A stretch of DNA of 64,000 nt, from NCBI GenBank assembly GCA_029245675.1, contig JAQWOV010000013.1:48734-112733 (forward strand), in the 5' to 3' direction. The stretch is from Acidimicrobiales bacterium (lineage in GTDB: Bacteria > Actinomycetota > Acidimicrobiia > Acidimicrobiales > MedAcidi-G1). A program made the translations under genes and the position numbers. Positions 17,504 through 26,947 of this stretch are shown in pieces; position 1 is the stretch's first letter, and each line of letters starts with the position of its first letter. The notes beneath the pieces were generated by a model. It was not told the DNA's origin. It worked only from the letters and a program-made list of their open reading frames with translations, and searched no databases.

Positions 17504-18310
17504 TTAATTAGCTCCGAGTTCGCGGGATCGGTCAGCTGCAGCTTTTACTACCTCTTTTATAAGGCTTGAAAAATTTGCCTGCTCAAACACAGCGAGCCCT
17601 GCAGCTGTTGTTCCGCCCTTTGAGGTAACGTTTTCTCTTAATACAGAAGGTGGTTCATCGCTTTCTCGAAGTAACATCGCTGCACCTAATAAGGTTCTTT
17701 CAGTCAACTCCACTCCAACTTCGTGTGTAAGTCCTTCAGCTACAGCGGCTTCAATCATTTTTTCAGCTAGCAAGAAAACATAAGCGGGTCCAGACCCAGA
17801 TACACCAGTTACTGCGTCTAAATCAGACTCATCTACGACAACTACTCCTCCCACTGCTGACAAAATACTTACTGCCCATGTCAAATCATCTTCGGAGGCA
17901 GCGGATCCCCTCGCAAGACCAGATGCTCCTTGTCCAACTAGTGAAGGGGTGTTTGGCATTGCTCGCAGTACTGCTGTACCAGGATTTAATGAGTTTTCTA
18001 AAGCGGACAGCGTGATACCTGCAGCGATTGACAAAACTCTCTTAACATTTGAGTTATGTAAAGCCAAACAGGCTTCTGAGACGATATGAGGTTTAACTGC
18101 AATCAGAGCGTCAATACCTTCGAGGGGTTCTGTTCCTAAGGAGACACCTTCAAGTACGCTCTGTAAATATTCTCTTCTATCCGAATCAGGCTCAACAATA
18201 TGCAAGGATTCCGATGGGGCCCACCCGGTAGAGACGAGTCCCCCAAGGAGAGCTTCTCCCATTTTGCCGCCGCCAATGACTTGTAATTTTTTATCCACAT
18301 TGTGGAACAT
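17504..18310 (-). CDS. proC: pyrroline-5-carboxylate reductase
   Basis: ProC makes proline from pyrroline-5-carboxylate with NAD(P)H. The 268-residue protein has the Rossmann motif QVIGGGKMGEALLGGL, VLRAMPNTPSLVGQGASG and the C-terminal signature around DAVTGVSGSGPAYVFLLAE. It lies 24 bases downstream of the ybjN-like gene and one base before the SAM hydrolase. The order mshA, ybjN, proC, hemA resembles the mycobacterial chromosome, where these genes are also close. Confidence 0.96.
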   Translation of the reverse strand: MFHNVDKKLQVIGGGKMGEALLGGLVSTGWAPSESLHIVEPDSDRREYLQSVLEGVSLGTEPLEGIDALIAVKPHIVSEACLALHNSNVKRVLSIAAGITLSALENSLNPGTAVLRAMPNTPSLVGQGASGLARGSAASEDDLTWAVSILSAVGGVVVVDESDLDAVTGVSGSGPAYVFLLAEKMIEAAVAEGLTHEVGVELTERTLLGAAMLLRESDEPPSVLRENVTSKGGTTAAGLAVFEQANFSSLIKEVVKAAADRSRELGAN

Positions 18311-18334
18311 ATCCGATGATTGGCCTTCCGGCTC

Positions 18335-18823
18335 CTATGGATTAAACCGACTAGCAAAACCTATCTTTAGGCCAGGCTTAAAACAGTCTTCAATGGCCAT
18401 CCAGCATGTACCAAGAATTCGATCAAGTTCTTCTTCTGTGACAGTGGTTGCAGGTATTGCTCCTACAAGGAATACTGCATCTTCTTCTCCTATGCACAAA
18501 GTCACTCCAACTAATCGACGATTTCGCCGTAATAAATATTCCCAGAAATCAGAAAAATTTTCTTCAGGTCCTGGCATCAAATATGTCTCATAATGAAGCA
18601 TCCGTTGCTTTAGAGAGAGGTTAAGCATGCTTGATTCTTTTTCTTCACCAAGAATTCGCGCATGCCAAATATGTTGAGTTTTACTGGACTCAGGATCTTC
18701 TTCAACGCTCGCCAAAATTGAATTATTGGTTAGCTGATCCTTAAACCAGCTATTAATTCGTCCTTTTAACTCTTGGAATTCAATATCAGCAAGCGGAAGA
18801 TTTTCGTTCACTATCAACTGCAT
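18335..18823 (-). CDS. YbjN-domain protein
   Basis: This 162-residue soluble protein has the alpha/beta pattern of the YbjN / type III secretion chaperone-like family: an N-terminal helix (FQELKGRINSWFKDQL), central strands (HIWHARILG, LSLKQRMLHYETYLM) and a C-terminal helix (ELDRILGTCWMAIEDCF). The gene following mshA in mycobacteria is of the same family, which supports the call by synteny. It overlaps mshA by ten bases. Biochemical function is not known. Confidence 0.8.
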   Translation of the reverse strand: MQLIVNENLPLADIEFQELKGRINSWFKDQLTNNSILASVEEDPESSKTQHIWHARILGEEKESSMLNLSLKQRMLHYETYLMPGPEENFSDFWEYLLRRNRRLVGVTLCIGEEDAVFLVGAIPATTVTEEELDRILGTCWMAIEDCFKPGLKIGFASRFNP

Positions 18824-20028
18824 TCAACTAAAGCTTGTGACGCTCGGCTATCACAAATATTTCGCAAACGTTCCGCTGTTGCTGACCAGGTAAAAGACCA
18901 TGATTTTTCAGCGGCAGCAACTGCCATCTCCGCTGCTTTTATGGGGTCTTCAAATAACATGCTGGAGTACTTAGCAAAATCTTCTGAGCTGCGTCCTTCC
19001 ACTAGGAAACCTGTTTGACCATGATCGACTAGAGTTCTTAATCCTCCTACATCAGATGCGACTACTGGTATACCGCATGCTGCTGCTTCTAGCGCTACTA
19101 AACCAAAAGATTCGGAGCGGCTTGGCATGATCAAAACATCTGCTGATCGATACCACATACACAAATCGTGGTGAGCTTGAGGTGGAATAAATATAACTCG
19201 ATCAACAAGTTCCAGTTGGTTAACTAGCGACCATATCGTTTCTTCTGTTGATGGGCCCTCTGGTCCGCTTGATCCTCCAACAATTATAAGCCGAGCATTT
19301 GGGTATTTTTTTAGGTTAGCTAAAGTTTTTATCGCTACCTCAACGCCTTTTAATGGCTGGATACGACCTACGAAAAGCAAAACAGGATCTCCATTTAATC
19401 CAATGGCATTTCGTGCTTCTTGTTGATCTCCTGGCGAAAACAAAGAGTGGTCTACACCTGGAGGAACTATTTCAATCCGAGAAATATCAGCTCCATATAA
19501 ATCAACAAGCTGATGTGCCTCTTCTTCACTGTTTGCAAGAATAATGTCTGAACAGCGAGCAACAGTTGTCTCTGCATCCATACGACGTTGTGGTTCAATG
19601 TCACCAGTTTCAGCTTTAACTCGAGCCAAAGTATGAAACACAGTGGTTAGCGGTAAATCCAGTTCATGTTTCAGACGATGGCCAGCTAAACCACTGAGCC
19701 AATAGTTCGCGAGTAGTCCATCGAAATCACCATGTTGACGTATCCATTTCGCAACTTGATCAGCAAACTGATCAACTACTTCAGGTAATTCCTCTTTAGA
19801 AAGATTGAGAGCTCCTGCTGTGACGTGCACTACGCGGAATCCTGGTTCAACATCTACAACTTCGGGAGTAGTCAGATCTGTGCGTCGAACAAAGACAGTT
19901 GATTCACGGCCAAGTCTTGCGAAAGCTGATATGAGTTCTCTCACATAAACATTCATTCCTCCGCTATCTCCAGATCCTGGTTGAACTAACGGGGAAGTAT
20001 GTAACGATAAAACAGCAAGACGATTCAT
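18814..20028 (-). CDS. mshA: D-inositol-3-phosphate glycosyltransferase (mycothiol synthesis)
   Basis: MshA transfers GlcNAc from UDP-GlcNAc to inositol 3-phosphate, the first step in making mycothiol, the low-molecular-weight thiol of actinobacteria. The 404-residue GT-B protein has the N-terminal HTSPLVQPGSGDSGGMNVYV, diagnostic of MshA, LFVGRIQPLKGVEVAI at the domain border, and the nucleotide-sugar motif PSRSESFGLVALEAAACGIPV. It is three bases downstream of the MoaD-like gene. Its presence is the best single argument for an actinobacterial host. Confidence 0.96.
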   Translation of the reverse strand: MNRLAVLSLHTSPLVQPGSGDSGGMNVYVRELISAFARLGRESTVFVRRTDLTTPEVVDVEPGFRVVHVTAGALNLSKEELPEVVDQFADQVAKWIRQHGDFDGLLANYWLSGLAGHRLKHELDLPLTTVFHTLARVKAETGDIEPQRRMDAETTVARCSDIILANSEEEAHQLVDLYGADISRIEIVPPGVDHSLFSPGDQQEARNAIGLNGDPVLLFVGRIQPLKGVEVAIKTLANLKKYPNARLIIVGGSSGPEGPSTEETIWSLVNQLELVDRVIFIPPQAHHDLCMWYRSADVLIMPSRSESFGLVALEAAACGIPVVASDVGGLRTLVDHGQTGFLVEGRSSEDFAKYSSMLFEDPIKAAEMAVAAAEKSWSFTWSATAERLRNICDSRASQALVECS

Positions 20029-20030
20029 AT

Positions 20031-20267
20031 CTAACCTCCGGAAATAGGTGGAAGAATAGCTACTTCGTCATCTTCAATTACTGCTGTATCCAATTCTGCT
20101 TGTTCTCCATTTACCCAAATTCTGCAAGCAGGGAGAAGCTCTGTAAAAGCTTGACCGAAACGTGTATTTGCGGCATCTACGATCTCACCAACAGTGTTAC
20201 CTGGGATTTTAGTTTTCCCAGTTCCTGCGGCTACTCGAATTGAAGCGAAAAGTCTTAATACGGCCAT
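20031..20267 (-). CDS. MoaD/ThiS-family sulfur carrier protein
   Basis: The 78-residue protein has a beta-grasp pattern and ends in ILPPISGG. The C-terminal Gly-Gly is adenylated and thiocarboxylated in this family, which delivers sulfur for molybdopterin, thiamin or other products. No moaE or thiG is present here, so the target pathway is open. It heads the minus-strand run that leads into mshA. Confidence 0.88.
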   Translation of the reverse strand: MAVLRLFASIRVAAGTGKTKIPGNTVGEIVDAANTRFGQAFTELLPACRIWVNGEQAELDTAVIEDDEVAILPPISGG

Positions 20268-20329
20268 TCATTTAGTTTAGGAACGGTTTACCTTTTATGA
20301 AATCTCGTTATGCCGATAAGGTCGTTTAA

Positions 20330-20917
20330 ATGACTCGGTTGTTACTTGTTCGACATGGCCAATCTGAATGGAATGCTCTCGGAAAATGGCAGGGCCAAGC
20401 AGATCCTCCGTTAACTGATACAGGTCGTAAACAAGCCCGGAAAGCAGGATCTGTTGTAGGGAAATTTGATACGATTTTTTCTTCAGGCTTACAACGAGCT
20501 ACAGAAACTGCAGTAATAATCTCAGAAATTATTGGGATCGGCCCGGTTTTGGTGGAACCTGATTTACAAGAGCGGTGCGCCGGTCTTTGGCAAGGTTTAA
20601 CTCGTGAGGAAATTGAGAAAGGGTGGCCCGGAGCATTGATTTCTGGAGAGCGTCCTGAAGGGTATGAACCTGATCAGCAAGTATTGTCTCGCGTTCAACA
20701 TGCGCTAGCAAAGATTGTCGACACTTTAGAAAGTGACGGTGATGTGCTTGTCGTAACCCATGGAGGTGTGATCTATTCAGTTGAAGGATCGTGTGGAGAG
20801 CCAATGGTTCGAATATCGAACCTCGGTGGTCGATGGATTTCATTTGATGAAGGTGAAATAAGTCTCGGAGACAGAGTTGACTTGGTCGGAGATGCTGCTA
20901 TCCCAGATTTACTCTGA
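20330..20917 (+). CDS. histidine phosphatase family protein (phosphoglycerate mutase-like)
   Basis: The 195-residue protein starts with LLLVRHGQSEWNALGKWQG, holding the catalytic histidine and RHG motif, has FSSGLQRATETA, and the second histidine in VVTHGGVIYSV. It is divergent from the MoaD-like gene. In mycobacteria a phosphoglycerate mutase-like gene is also close to mshA. Substrate cannot be told from sequence. Confidence 0.92.
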   Translation: MTRLLLVRHGQSEWNALGKWQGQADPPLTDTGRKQARKAGSVVGKFDTIFSSGLQRATETAVIISEIIGIGPVLVEPDLQERCAGLWQGLTREEIEKGWPGALISGERPEGYEPDQQVLSRVQHALAKIVDTLESDGDVLVVTHGGVIYSVEGSCGEPMVRISNLGGRWISFDEGEISLGDRVDLVGDAAIPDLL

Positions 20918-20928
20918 ATAAACCACTA

Positions 20929-21576
20929 TTAGTTTGTTAGTTCTGAAATCAGAGCTTCAGCGGCATCAAGGTCGCCATCTGCTACTCGGTTCATTGCAGA
21001 TTCAATAATTGCAAGATTTGATTCAATCTTCTCTAGATCAGAATCTAATTCGACTGTTTCCTGCACTACAGAGTCTGCATCTACGGGAGTGGAAGAAGTT
21101 TCGTTTTCTGAAACACTTTTTTCTGATTTTTTATCGCACCAGTCCGTAAAGGTCTTTAAAAATTCTTGATCTCTTTCCCAAGTAAGTAGTTCTTTTGCTT
21201 CTTCAACAGTGACCCATTGAATTTCATCTACTTCACTATTCGGTTTAAATTCTCCCGATTCAACGGTCATCGACCAATAGGTGACTTCTTTTTTAAGTTT
21301 CTTTTCGCTAACCACGTAATTCACACGGCCAATTAAATCTTGAGCAAGGCAAGTTAAACCTGTTTCTTCTTTTACCTCCCTCACTGCGGTTTGTAAAAGA
21401 GTTTCTCCTGAATCTTGTTTCCCTTTTGGAAAACTCCAGTCACGATTTGGACGATGAATTAACAAGATTTCTGGAATTTTTTTCCCAGAAATATCTCTAT
21501 AGACAAGACCTCCAGCAGCATATACGTCCACGGTGGAAGTTGACGAAGAGTTGTGTTCTTGTGTTAGTTCTTCCAT
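20929..21576 (-). CDS. NUDIX hydrolase with acidic C-terminal extension
   Basis: The 215-residue protein carries a complete Nudix box (from GKQDSGETL through REVKEETGL) after WSFPKG, so it should hydrolyse a nucleoside diphosphate linked to another group. Residues 20-140 form the Nudix fold. The last 70 residues are acidic and end in helical repeats (VVQETVELDSDLEKIESNL), which is unusual for a small Nudix enzyme. It converges on the phosphatase gene with 11 bases between stops. Substrate is unknown. Confidence 0.9.
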   Translation of the reverse strand: MEELTQEHNSSSTSTVDVYAAGGLVYRDISGKKIPEILLIHRPNRDWSFPKGKQDSGETLLQTAVREVKEETGLTCLAQDLIGRVNYVVSEKKLKKEVTYWSMTVESGEFKPNSEVDEIQWVTVEEAKELLTWERDQEFLKTFTDWCDKKSEKSVSENETSSTPVDADSVVQETVELDSDLEKIESNLAIIESAMNRVADGDLDAAEALISELTN

Positions 21577-21713
21577 CTATCTGTCCCTAATTCATAATTG
21601 ATCTGATCTGAACGACTTTGACATTACTGCCATCAAGGCTGTCTAGTGTGGATTAACATTTTTTATTGTTGGGCGGATTTATAGAAATTTCATTCTTTGA
21701 GTAACTTACTTAA

Positions 21714-23066
21714 ATGACAGGTCTAGACAGGCAACAAAAACATTTTGGTTATTGGAATAGTTCGTGGCCCGTGGAATGTGGCGGAAACCGAAGACAAAAA
21801 TCGACTGTTGGAGCACTTGGTGCTCGAACAGGGACTTCTAAAGTGATTACTAAACAGAACGACCGCTGGAACGTGATGGCAGTTGAGCGTGACAAGGGAG
21901 AATGGTATTTAGGCGGGACAATGCCGGCTTTTATTGGTCCCCCACCTTTTGGTTGGGTTCAAAAAATTGATTTATCAACTCTTGAGCCGATTGTTGAATC
22001 AGAAAAATTACCTTGCGGGGAGCACGTTTGGTGTGGAGCAATTTTGGTTCACTCAAATGGTTCAGTGATGTCTATCAACGGGTCCTACTTGCATCGGCTT
22101 TCCCCGACAGATCTTTCCATTGAAGCTGAGCTTAAATTACCGGCTAATCGTGCGCATAACGGATTACTTGCACTTTCCGATGGCACTCTCATCACTAAAG
22201 ACCTTCGAATTGAAGGCGAAGGTAGAACTACAATCACACGTATCTGTTCAGAAACTCTTGAAATACTGGATCAGTTCTCTTTACCGGAAGGTTCAATGGG
22301 TCGCATTGCCGCTGACATCGTGAGTATGCCTGATGGTTCGTCAATTGAACACGTTTATATACCTGGGATCCATAAAGTTTGGCGTTTAATCATTGAAGAA
22401 GATTCTATGCAAGTAGATGGATGGCAGCCTCAGTACAGGTCAGAGGATTCCGACCATGGACTAGCTTGGGATGCTTGTATATCTGGTGGATCGTGCTGGG
22501 TTATGGACTGTGGGGATATTGGGTCAGTTCGGGCTATTCATACAACTGAACCAAATGGAAGATTCGTCACCGAAGACTCCAAAGATAAAGTTCGACGTCT
22601 TTCTTGGAGATTGCCGGCTCCTTGGTCCGGTGCACAAAGACTTATTCGGATAGATCTCAATAATCCTGATGAAGTTCAAAGTATTGAACCTTTCGGGACC
22701 CCTGGAGGTGGAATTATCGCTCCGCCGGTTTATGTACCTGAATCAGAAATGGCTATCACTTGGGACTCTATTAATGGAGGATTAGCGGGTGTATCTGATG
22801 CAGATGGTGAGCTGGAAGTGATGTGGCATTTTGATGCACGTCCTACAATGCAGCCGGTTGTTTTTCCTGGATCGAAAGAGCTTGTTATTAACGACTTCGT
22901 TGATAGTGGAGATGATTTAATAGTTATTGATATCGAATCTGGTGAACTAATTGATCGGGTTAAAACTGGAGCAAAACTCGCTAATGGAATGTTTCTTAGC
23001 CCCACTGGTGAGGGTGGCGTAATTTATTGCACGACAAATACTGTTGCTCATGTTCACTGGGAGTAG
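21714..23066 (+). CDS. unknown 450-residue protein, possibly a beta-propeller
   Basis: I do not recognise a named family. The protein has no signal peptide. From about residue 60 it shows repeating short strands with turns such as GEWYLGGTMPAF, GSVMSINGSYLHRL, DGTLITKDLRI and ADIVSMPDGSS, and near the C-terminus ELVINDFVDSGDDLIVIDIESGELIDRV. This periodic pattern fits a beta-propeller of the SMP-30 or quinoprotein-like type. GEHVWCGA and HNGLLAL could contribute to a ligand site but no catalytic set is evident. The gene stands three bases before yaaA and may share its transcript. Confidence 0.75.
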   Translation: MTGLDRQQKHFGYWNSSWPVECGGNRRQKSTVGALGARTGTSKVITKQNDRWNVMAVERDKGEWYLGGTMPAFIGPPPFGWVQKIDLSTLEPIVESEKLPCGEHVWCGAILVHSNGSVMSINGSYLHRLSPTDLSIEAELKLPANRAHNGLLALSDGTLITKDLRIEGEGRTTITRICSETLEILDQFSLPEGSMGRIAADIVSMPDGSSIEHVYIPGIHKVWRLIIEEDSMQVDGWQPQYRSEDSDHGLAWDACISGGSCWVMDCGDIGSVRAIHTTEPNGRFVTEDSKDKVRRLSWRLPAPWSGAQRLIRIDLNNPDEVQSIEPFGTPGGGIIAPPVYVPESEMAITWDSINGGLAGVSDADGELEVMWHFDARPTMQPVVFPGSKELVINDFVDSGDDLIVIDIESGELIDRVKTGAKLANGMFLSPTGEGGVIYCTTNTVAHVHWE

Positions 23067-23069
23067 GTA

Positions 23070-23861
23070 ATGAGTAAGCCTTTAATTCTTATTCCTCCAT
23101 CTGAAGGTAAATCGTCTGGAGGTGAAGGTCTACCATGGTCGGAGACGGATCACTTCTTCAAGGATTTACAAAGACCACGTCATGAAGTCATAAAAGCTTT
23201 AAAAACGTCCATGAAGGAACCAGAACTAAATCGATCAAAGTTACTTGGGGTAAAAGGGAAAAAAGTCGGAGAAGCGACTAAGGCGAATCTTATTGTTGAT
23301 AAGTCAGCGACAATGCCGGCTATTGAACGTTATACGGGCGTTCTTTACGATGCCCTGAGTTACGCTTCCTTACCTGCGTCGCTACAAAAAAAGATTGATG
23401 ACCAAGTCGTCATTTTCTCTGGTTTATGGGGGACGTTAAAACCGAAAGATTTAATCCCTGACTACAAGTTAAAAATGGGTGCAAAACTTCCCCACCTTGG
23501 TGTTCTTTCACGCTTTTGGAAACCATATCTAACCTCTGTACTACGTTTATCTAACACAAAGTGTGTGTGGGACCTTTTACCTGGAGAGCATTCCGCTGGA
23601 TGGGATCCTTCAATCGCAGAAAAAAGAATACGCGTAAAATTTCTAGACGACATAGTGAAAAATGGGAAACAACAGCTTGTTTCTGTATCGCACTGGAACA
23701 AACTTCTTAAAGGGGCACTGGTTCAATACGTAATTGAAAATCAGCTACTTGATCCTTCAGGGCTTACAAATTTCTCTCATCCAGAAGGTTATGTTTTTAC
23801 TCCTGAACTCTCTACAACGTCGGGAAACACTATCGACATAGCACTTGTCTCTAAGAAATAA
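23070..23861 (+). CDS. yaaA: YaaA/DUF328 family peroxide-stress protein
   Basis: The 263-residue protein starts with LILIPPSEGKSSGG, the hallmark of the YaaA family, and has YTGVLYDALSYASLP and FSGLWGTLKPKDLIPDYKL, the other conserved blocks. In E. coli YaaA lowers free intracellular iron during hydrogen peroxide stress. It follows the unknown 450-residue protein by three bases. Its stop codon abuts that of the convergent oxidase gene, with no bases between them. Confidence 0.9.
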   Translation: MSKPLILIPPSEGKSSGGEGLPWSETDHFFKDLQRPRHEVIKALKTSMKEPELNRSKLLGVKGKKVGEATKANLIVDKSATMPAIERYTGVLYDALSYASLPASLQKKIDDQVVIFSGLWGTLKPKDLIPDYKLKMGAKLPHLGVLSRFWKPYLTSVLRLSNTKCVWDLLPGEHSAGWDPSIAEKRIRVKFLDDIVKNGKQQLVSVSHWNKLLKGALVQYVIENQLLDPSGLTNFSHPEGYVFTPELSTTSGNTIDIALVSKK

Positions 23862-25256
23862 TTAAGCTTCTATTTTGCCTAATACGCGATCTAACTCATT
23901 GTTTGTAAATCGACCAAATGGGTCCAAGTCATACCTCAACTCTTGAAACAAATCCCATTTGGGGTATTTTTTTGAAAGTGTTTCGGCGGTTTGAAAATGT
24001 AATTTCCCCCAATGAGGTCGCCCTTGAAACTGATTCATAATTGATTCCACGCCTTGGAAATACTGATCATAAGAGGTCCCATAGAACACATGCACAGCTA
24101 TATACATAGTTTCTTGCCCCGAAGCTGTAGAGAGCGGAATATCATCCGCTCCTAGAACTCTTACTTCGATAGGAAAACTTATTGGTTGGTCAAGAGTCTC
24201 TATAAGTGCTTGTACCTGACGGAAAGCTTCAATCCCATTTTTTCTTGGTATGGCATATTCCATTTCATAAAAACGGACGCGACGCTCACTCGCAAAAACC
24301 TCATAACTTTTAGTTATATAGTTTGCTGCGCCAACATCTGGAATCACCAAACTATTCATCTTCGGAATTAGTGACGGTTGAATTCTTCCGAGGTAATTCA
24401 TTGCGCCGAAACCAAAGTTCTGCAGTAATTCATCATTTTTAAATCGTTTCCATTTACGTCTTAATGCCTGTTTAAAATCTTTTGGCGGAGGAGGTTCTTC
24501 AGTTGTGCGGGTATTTCTCTTCAGTAATGCATTTGTGGTGTGAGGCATCCAGAAAAATTCGGTGTGATCAGTGCTCTCGACATGCTCATCGAAGTCTTTT
24601 AGTAGATCATCTATCTGGAGAACTTCTTCAACTGCGTGCAAGTTAAAAGCTGGGACACATTGCAGTGTTACTTCAGTGATAATTCCTAAAGCGCCGAGTC
24701 CAACTCGAGCAACATGAAGAATTTCTGAATTTTTTTCTTCATCGCATTCAATTATTGTTCCGTCTCCGGTGACTATACGGAGACCTATTACTCCAGCGGC
24801 GATACTTTGAAATTTCAAACCTGTTCCGTGAGTTGATGTAGAGATCGCTCCTGCAACTGATTGATAAGCAATATCTCCAAGGTTTGGCATTGCTAATCCT
24901 GCAGCGGTTAAAAGGGGGTTGAGGTTGAAAAGACGAATACCAGACTCAACCGTTGCTTTGCCGCTGTCCCGGTCTAGGGAAACAACAGAATCCATGTCAT
25001 CAAGCGTTACAAGTACCTCATCAGTTACTGCGAGACCAGTAAATGAATGTCCTGCACCGACTACTCGGACTCGTCGATCTTCTTTGACTGCTGCTTGAAC
25101 GAGGCTTACTATTTCTGTTTCATTTCGAGGTCGTTCTATTCGTAATGGATGTGCGGTTTGATTCCCAGCCCAATTAGTCCAAGTGCCATCATTTTGGAAT
25201 CCATTTTTAGGCCACATAAATTGCACAGTTACCACCCTCTTAGGTCTATAGGCCAA
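23862..25256 (-). CDS. FAD-linked sugar-lactone / alditol oxidase family protein
   Basis: The 464-residue protein has an N-terminal PCMH-type FAD domain with VRVVGAGHSFTGLA, where the histidine is the usual covalent FAD site, and ISTSTHGTGLKFQSIA. The C-terminal half matches the D-arabinono-1,4-lactone oxidase domain and ends WDLFQELRYDLDPFGRFTNNEL. Members oxidise sugar lactones or alditols with oxygen. The 5' end overlaps the downstream part of the neighbouring amino-acid enzyme gene by 28 bases; a start at the ATG for MWPKNGF (residue 14) would remove most of the overlap. Confidence 0.88.
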   Translation of the reverse strand: MAYRPKRVVTVQFMWPKNGFQNDGTWTNWAGNQTAHPLRIERPRNETEIVSLVQAAVKEDRRVRVVGAGHSFTGLAVTDEVLVTLDDMDSVVSLDRDSGKATVESGIRLFNLNPLLTAAGLAMPNLGDIAYQSVAGAISTSTHGTGLKFQSIAAGVIGLRIVTGDGTIIECDEEKNSEILHVARVGLGALGIITEVTLQCVPAFNLHAVEEVLQIDDLLKDFDEHVESTDHTEFFWMPHTTNALLKRNTRTTEEPPPPKDFKQALRRKWKRFKNDELLQNFGFGAMNYLGRIQPSLIPKMNSLVIPDVGAANYITKSYEVFASERRVRFYEMEYAIPRKNGIEAFRQVQALIETLDQPISFPIEVRVLGADDIPLSTASGQETMYIAVHVFYGTSYDQYFQGVESIMNQFQGRPHWGKLHFQTAETLSKKYPKWDLFQELRYDLDPFGRFTNNELDRVLGKIEA

Positions 25257-26245
25257 CTATCTAAGACTGAGCCGTCATTTATGTCTGCGACTTCTTCAAC
25301 TACATGTAATGTTTCATGTTTTGCGATAGTTGGATCAATATGGGCGGGCCTCAGTAAGACTCTTTCGCCTACTTTCCACGAACCACCAGTGACTCCGGTG
25401 TGTTCATCAGCGCAGTACATGACTTCTCCTTGGCCAACTAGTGATGGTGGCCCTGAATCCATAGCTACTGCTTTCAGTCCCCCATCCAATACTGCGTGCC
25501 CGCGGCCGCTGACTGAAATAACTGTTGTAAGGAGAAATAATCCTTGTTCGAAGGGTAAATCTAGACGAGCGTATTCAGTGTCCATAAGGACATAGGAGCC
25601 GGCCTGAAGTTCAGTTACAAGAGTATTGGATTCCCAGGTGCCGGTCCCGCCACCAGAAATAATCTCACCACCAACGTCTGCATGAGCTGCTTCTAATTTA
25701 GCCATTGACCGCGTTATCCCATTTTCATGTTTCTGATGATCTTGTTCGTGCATGAGGTGTCCTTCGTATCCCATGACTCCCCTTACATTTAAACCAGCAT
25801 CACGAGCTTTTTTAGCAAGCTCTCCTGCTTCGTTAGGATGACAACCGCATCGCGGCATCCCCACATCTACATCAATCAAAACTTCAGAAATTCCGCCACT
25901 TTTTGCTGACTGGATCGTTTCTTCCGAATCAACTGCAACGGTTATACGAGTAGATTTTTTATCCATTAAAGCGCCAAGCCGCGTGGTGTTTACGACCTGG
26001 TTGGCAAGAAGTAAGTCGTGATCTAAACCTGCGGCAACCATTCCTTCTATTTCTCTAATCGTGGCGCAGCAGAAATTTTCATGTCCAGCAGATACTAGTT
26101 CTTTGGCTAATACCGATGACTTGAATGCTTTTACATGTGGGCGCAGTGAGGCCCCTGGCCGAGCTTTTGTCATACACGCAATATTTTTGGCAAGTGTTTT
26201 GCTGTCAACCAACAATGCAGGTGTGTTAATTTCACCAACTTTCAT
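25229..26245 (-). CDS. D-threonine aldolase / D-serine dehydratase-like PLP enzyme
   Basis: The 338-residue protein has the alanine-racemase N-terminal barrel: TPALLVDSKTLAKNI, then RPHVKAFKS with the likely PLP lysine at K39, and a C-terminal beta domain. In the family HxK is followed by metal-binding residues near the C-terminus, here in HIDP and CADEHTG. Members split D-threonine or dehydrate D-serine and related D-amino acids. It lies three bases after the MOSC gene. The exact substrate is not fixed by sequence. Confidence 0.85.
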   Translation of the reverse strand: MKVGEINTPALLVDSKTLAKNIACMTKARPGASLRPHVKAFKSSVLAKELVSAGHENFCCATIREIEGMVAAGLDHDLLLANQVVNTTRLGALMDKKSTRITVAVDSEETIQSAKSGGISEVLIDVDVGMPRCGCHPNEAGELAKKARDAGLNVRGVMGYEGHLMHEQDHQKHENGITRSMAKLEAAHADVGGEIISGGGTGTWESNTLVTELQAGSYVLMDTEYARLDLPFEQGLFLLTTVISVSGRGHAVLDGGLKAVAMDSGPPSLVGQGEVMYCADEHTGVTGGSWKVGERVLLRPAHIDPTIAKHETLHVVEEVADINDGSVLDSWPIDLRGW

Positions 26246-26248
26246 AAG

Positions 26249-26878
26249 TCATCCCTTAGTTATCTGATCCCCTTGTGAAATTTTTCCTGATTGAATAACT
26301 TTTGCATTTATACCGCGTAAGCAAAGTTGTCGGCCTTGTGAAGAGTTAACGAATCGCATTGCATCAGCTCCAAACCAACCCACAAACTGTGAGCAACCAG
26401 TATGAGGTTCCTCTGTGACTTCAATAATGGTTGAACCAATATTCAATTTTGTTCCCGGTGGGAGATTGTCAAGTGATAGATCAAAGTCAACAACCAGTTG
26501 GTCACCTGGAACCGCTCTCCGGTTTGTATCACCAGCAGCAATAAGGTCTAGCACTCTGCGATTTATCATCGTCACTTGCATTTCTGGATGTGGTCCGCCA
26601 TCGGGGCTCTTGCTGTAAGGCTTTTTACTCCAATTATCTCCTACGAGTCCTACATCAGTTGAAAATTCAGCACTTTGTACTACTTTTCTTTGGCCAACGT
26701 CAGGGCGGCAAACAATTAGTTCAACGATTCCGTTATTCGTGGGAGAAATTAACGCTGTTTCTAATCCTGCCTCAAGTTCATCAGTGCTGAGATGTTTAAT
26801 ATTTCCCTGACTAGCAATTAGAGCTTTTGCTCGTTTGAATACATTTCGTAGGCGTTGAATCATAGTTCGAGTCTCCAA
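26249..26878 (-). CDS. MOSC-domain protein
   Basis: The 209-residue protein has the MOSC features: LVGDNWSKKPYSK and MQVTMINRRVLDLIAA early in the domain, PGDQLVVDFDLSLDNLPPGTKL, and the conserved cysteine in TEEPHTGCSQF, which in the family binds the molybdenum cofactor sulfur. About 50 N-terminal residues precede the domain. Substrate is unknown. It is the first gene of a minus-strand trio with the D-amino acid enzyme and the lactone oxidase. Confidence 0.87.
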   Translation of the reverse strand: METRTMIQRLRNVFKRAKALIASQGNIKHLSTDELEAGLETALISPTNNGIVELIVCRPDVGQRKVVQSAEFSTDVGLVGDNWSKKPYSKSPDGGPHPEMQVTMINRRVLDLIAAGDTNRRAVPGDQLVVDFDLSLDNLPPGTKLNIGSTIIEVTEEPHTGCSQFVGWFGADAMRFVNSSQGRQLCLRGINAKVIQSGKISQGDQITKG

Positions 26879-26947
26879 AAATTTTTCTTGATCATGTAAT
26901 ACCCCACCTTATTTCTATCTTCTAACGAGATGCCACAACAGAGAAAT

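Noticed and set aside
26269..26286. Half Rex site TTGTGAA within the MOSC gene
   Set aside because: Only one arm is present and it lies inside coding sequence near the 3' end.
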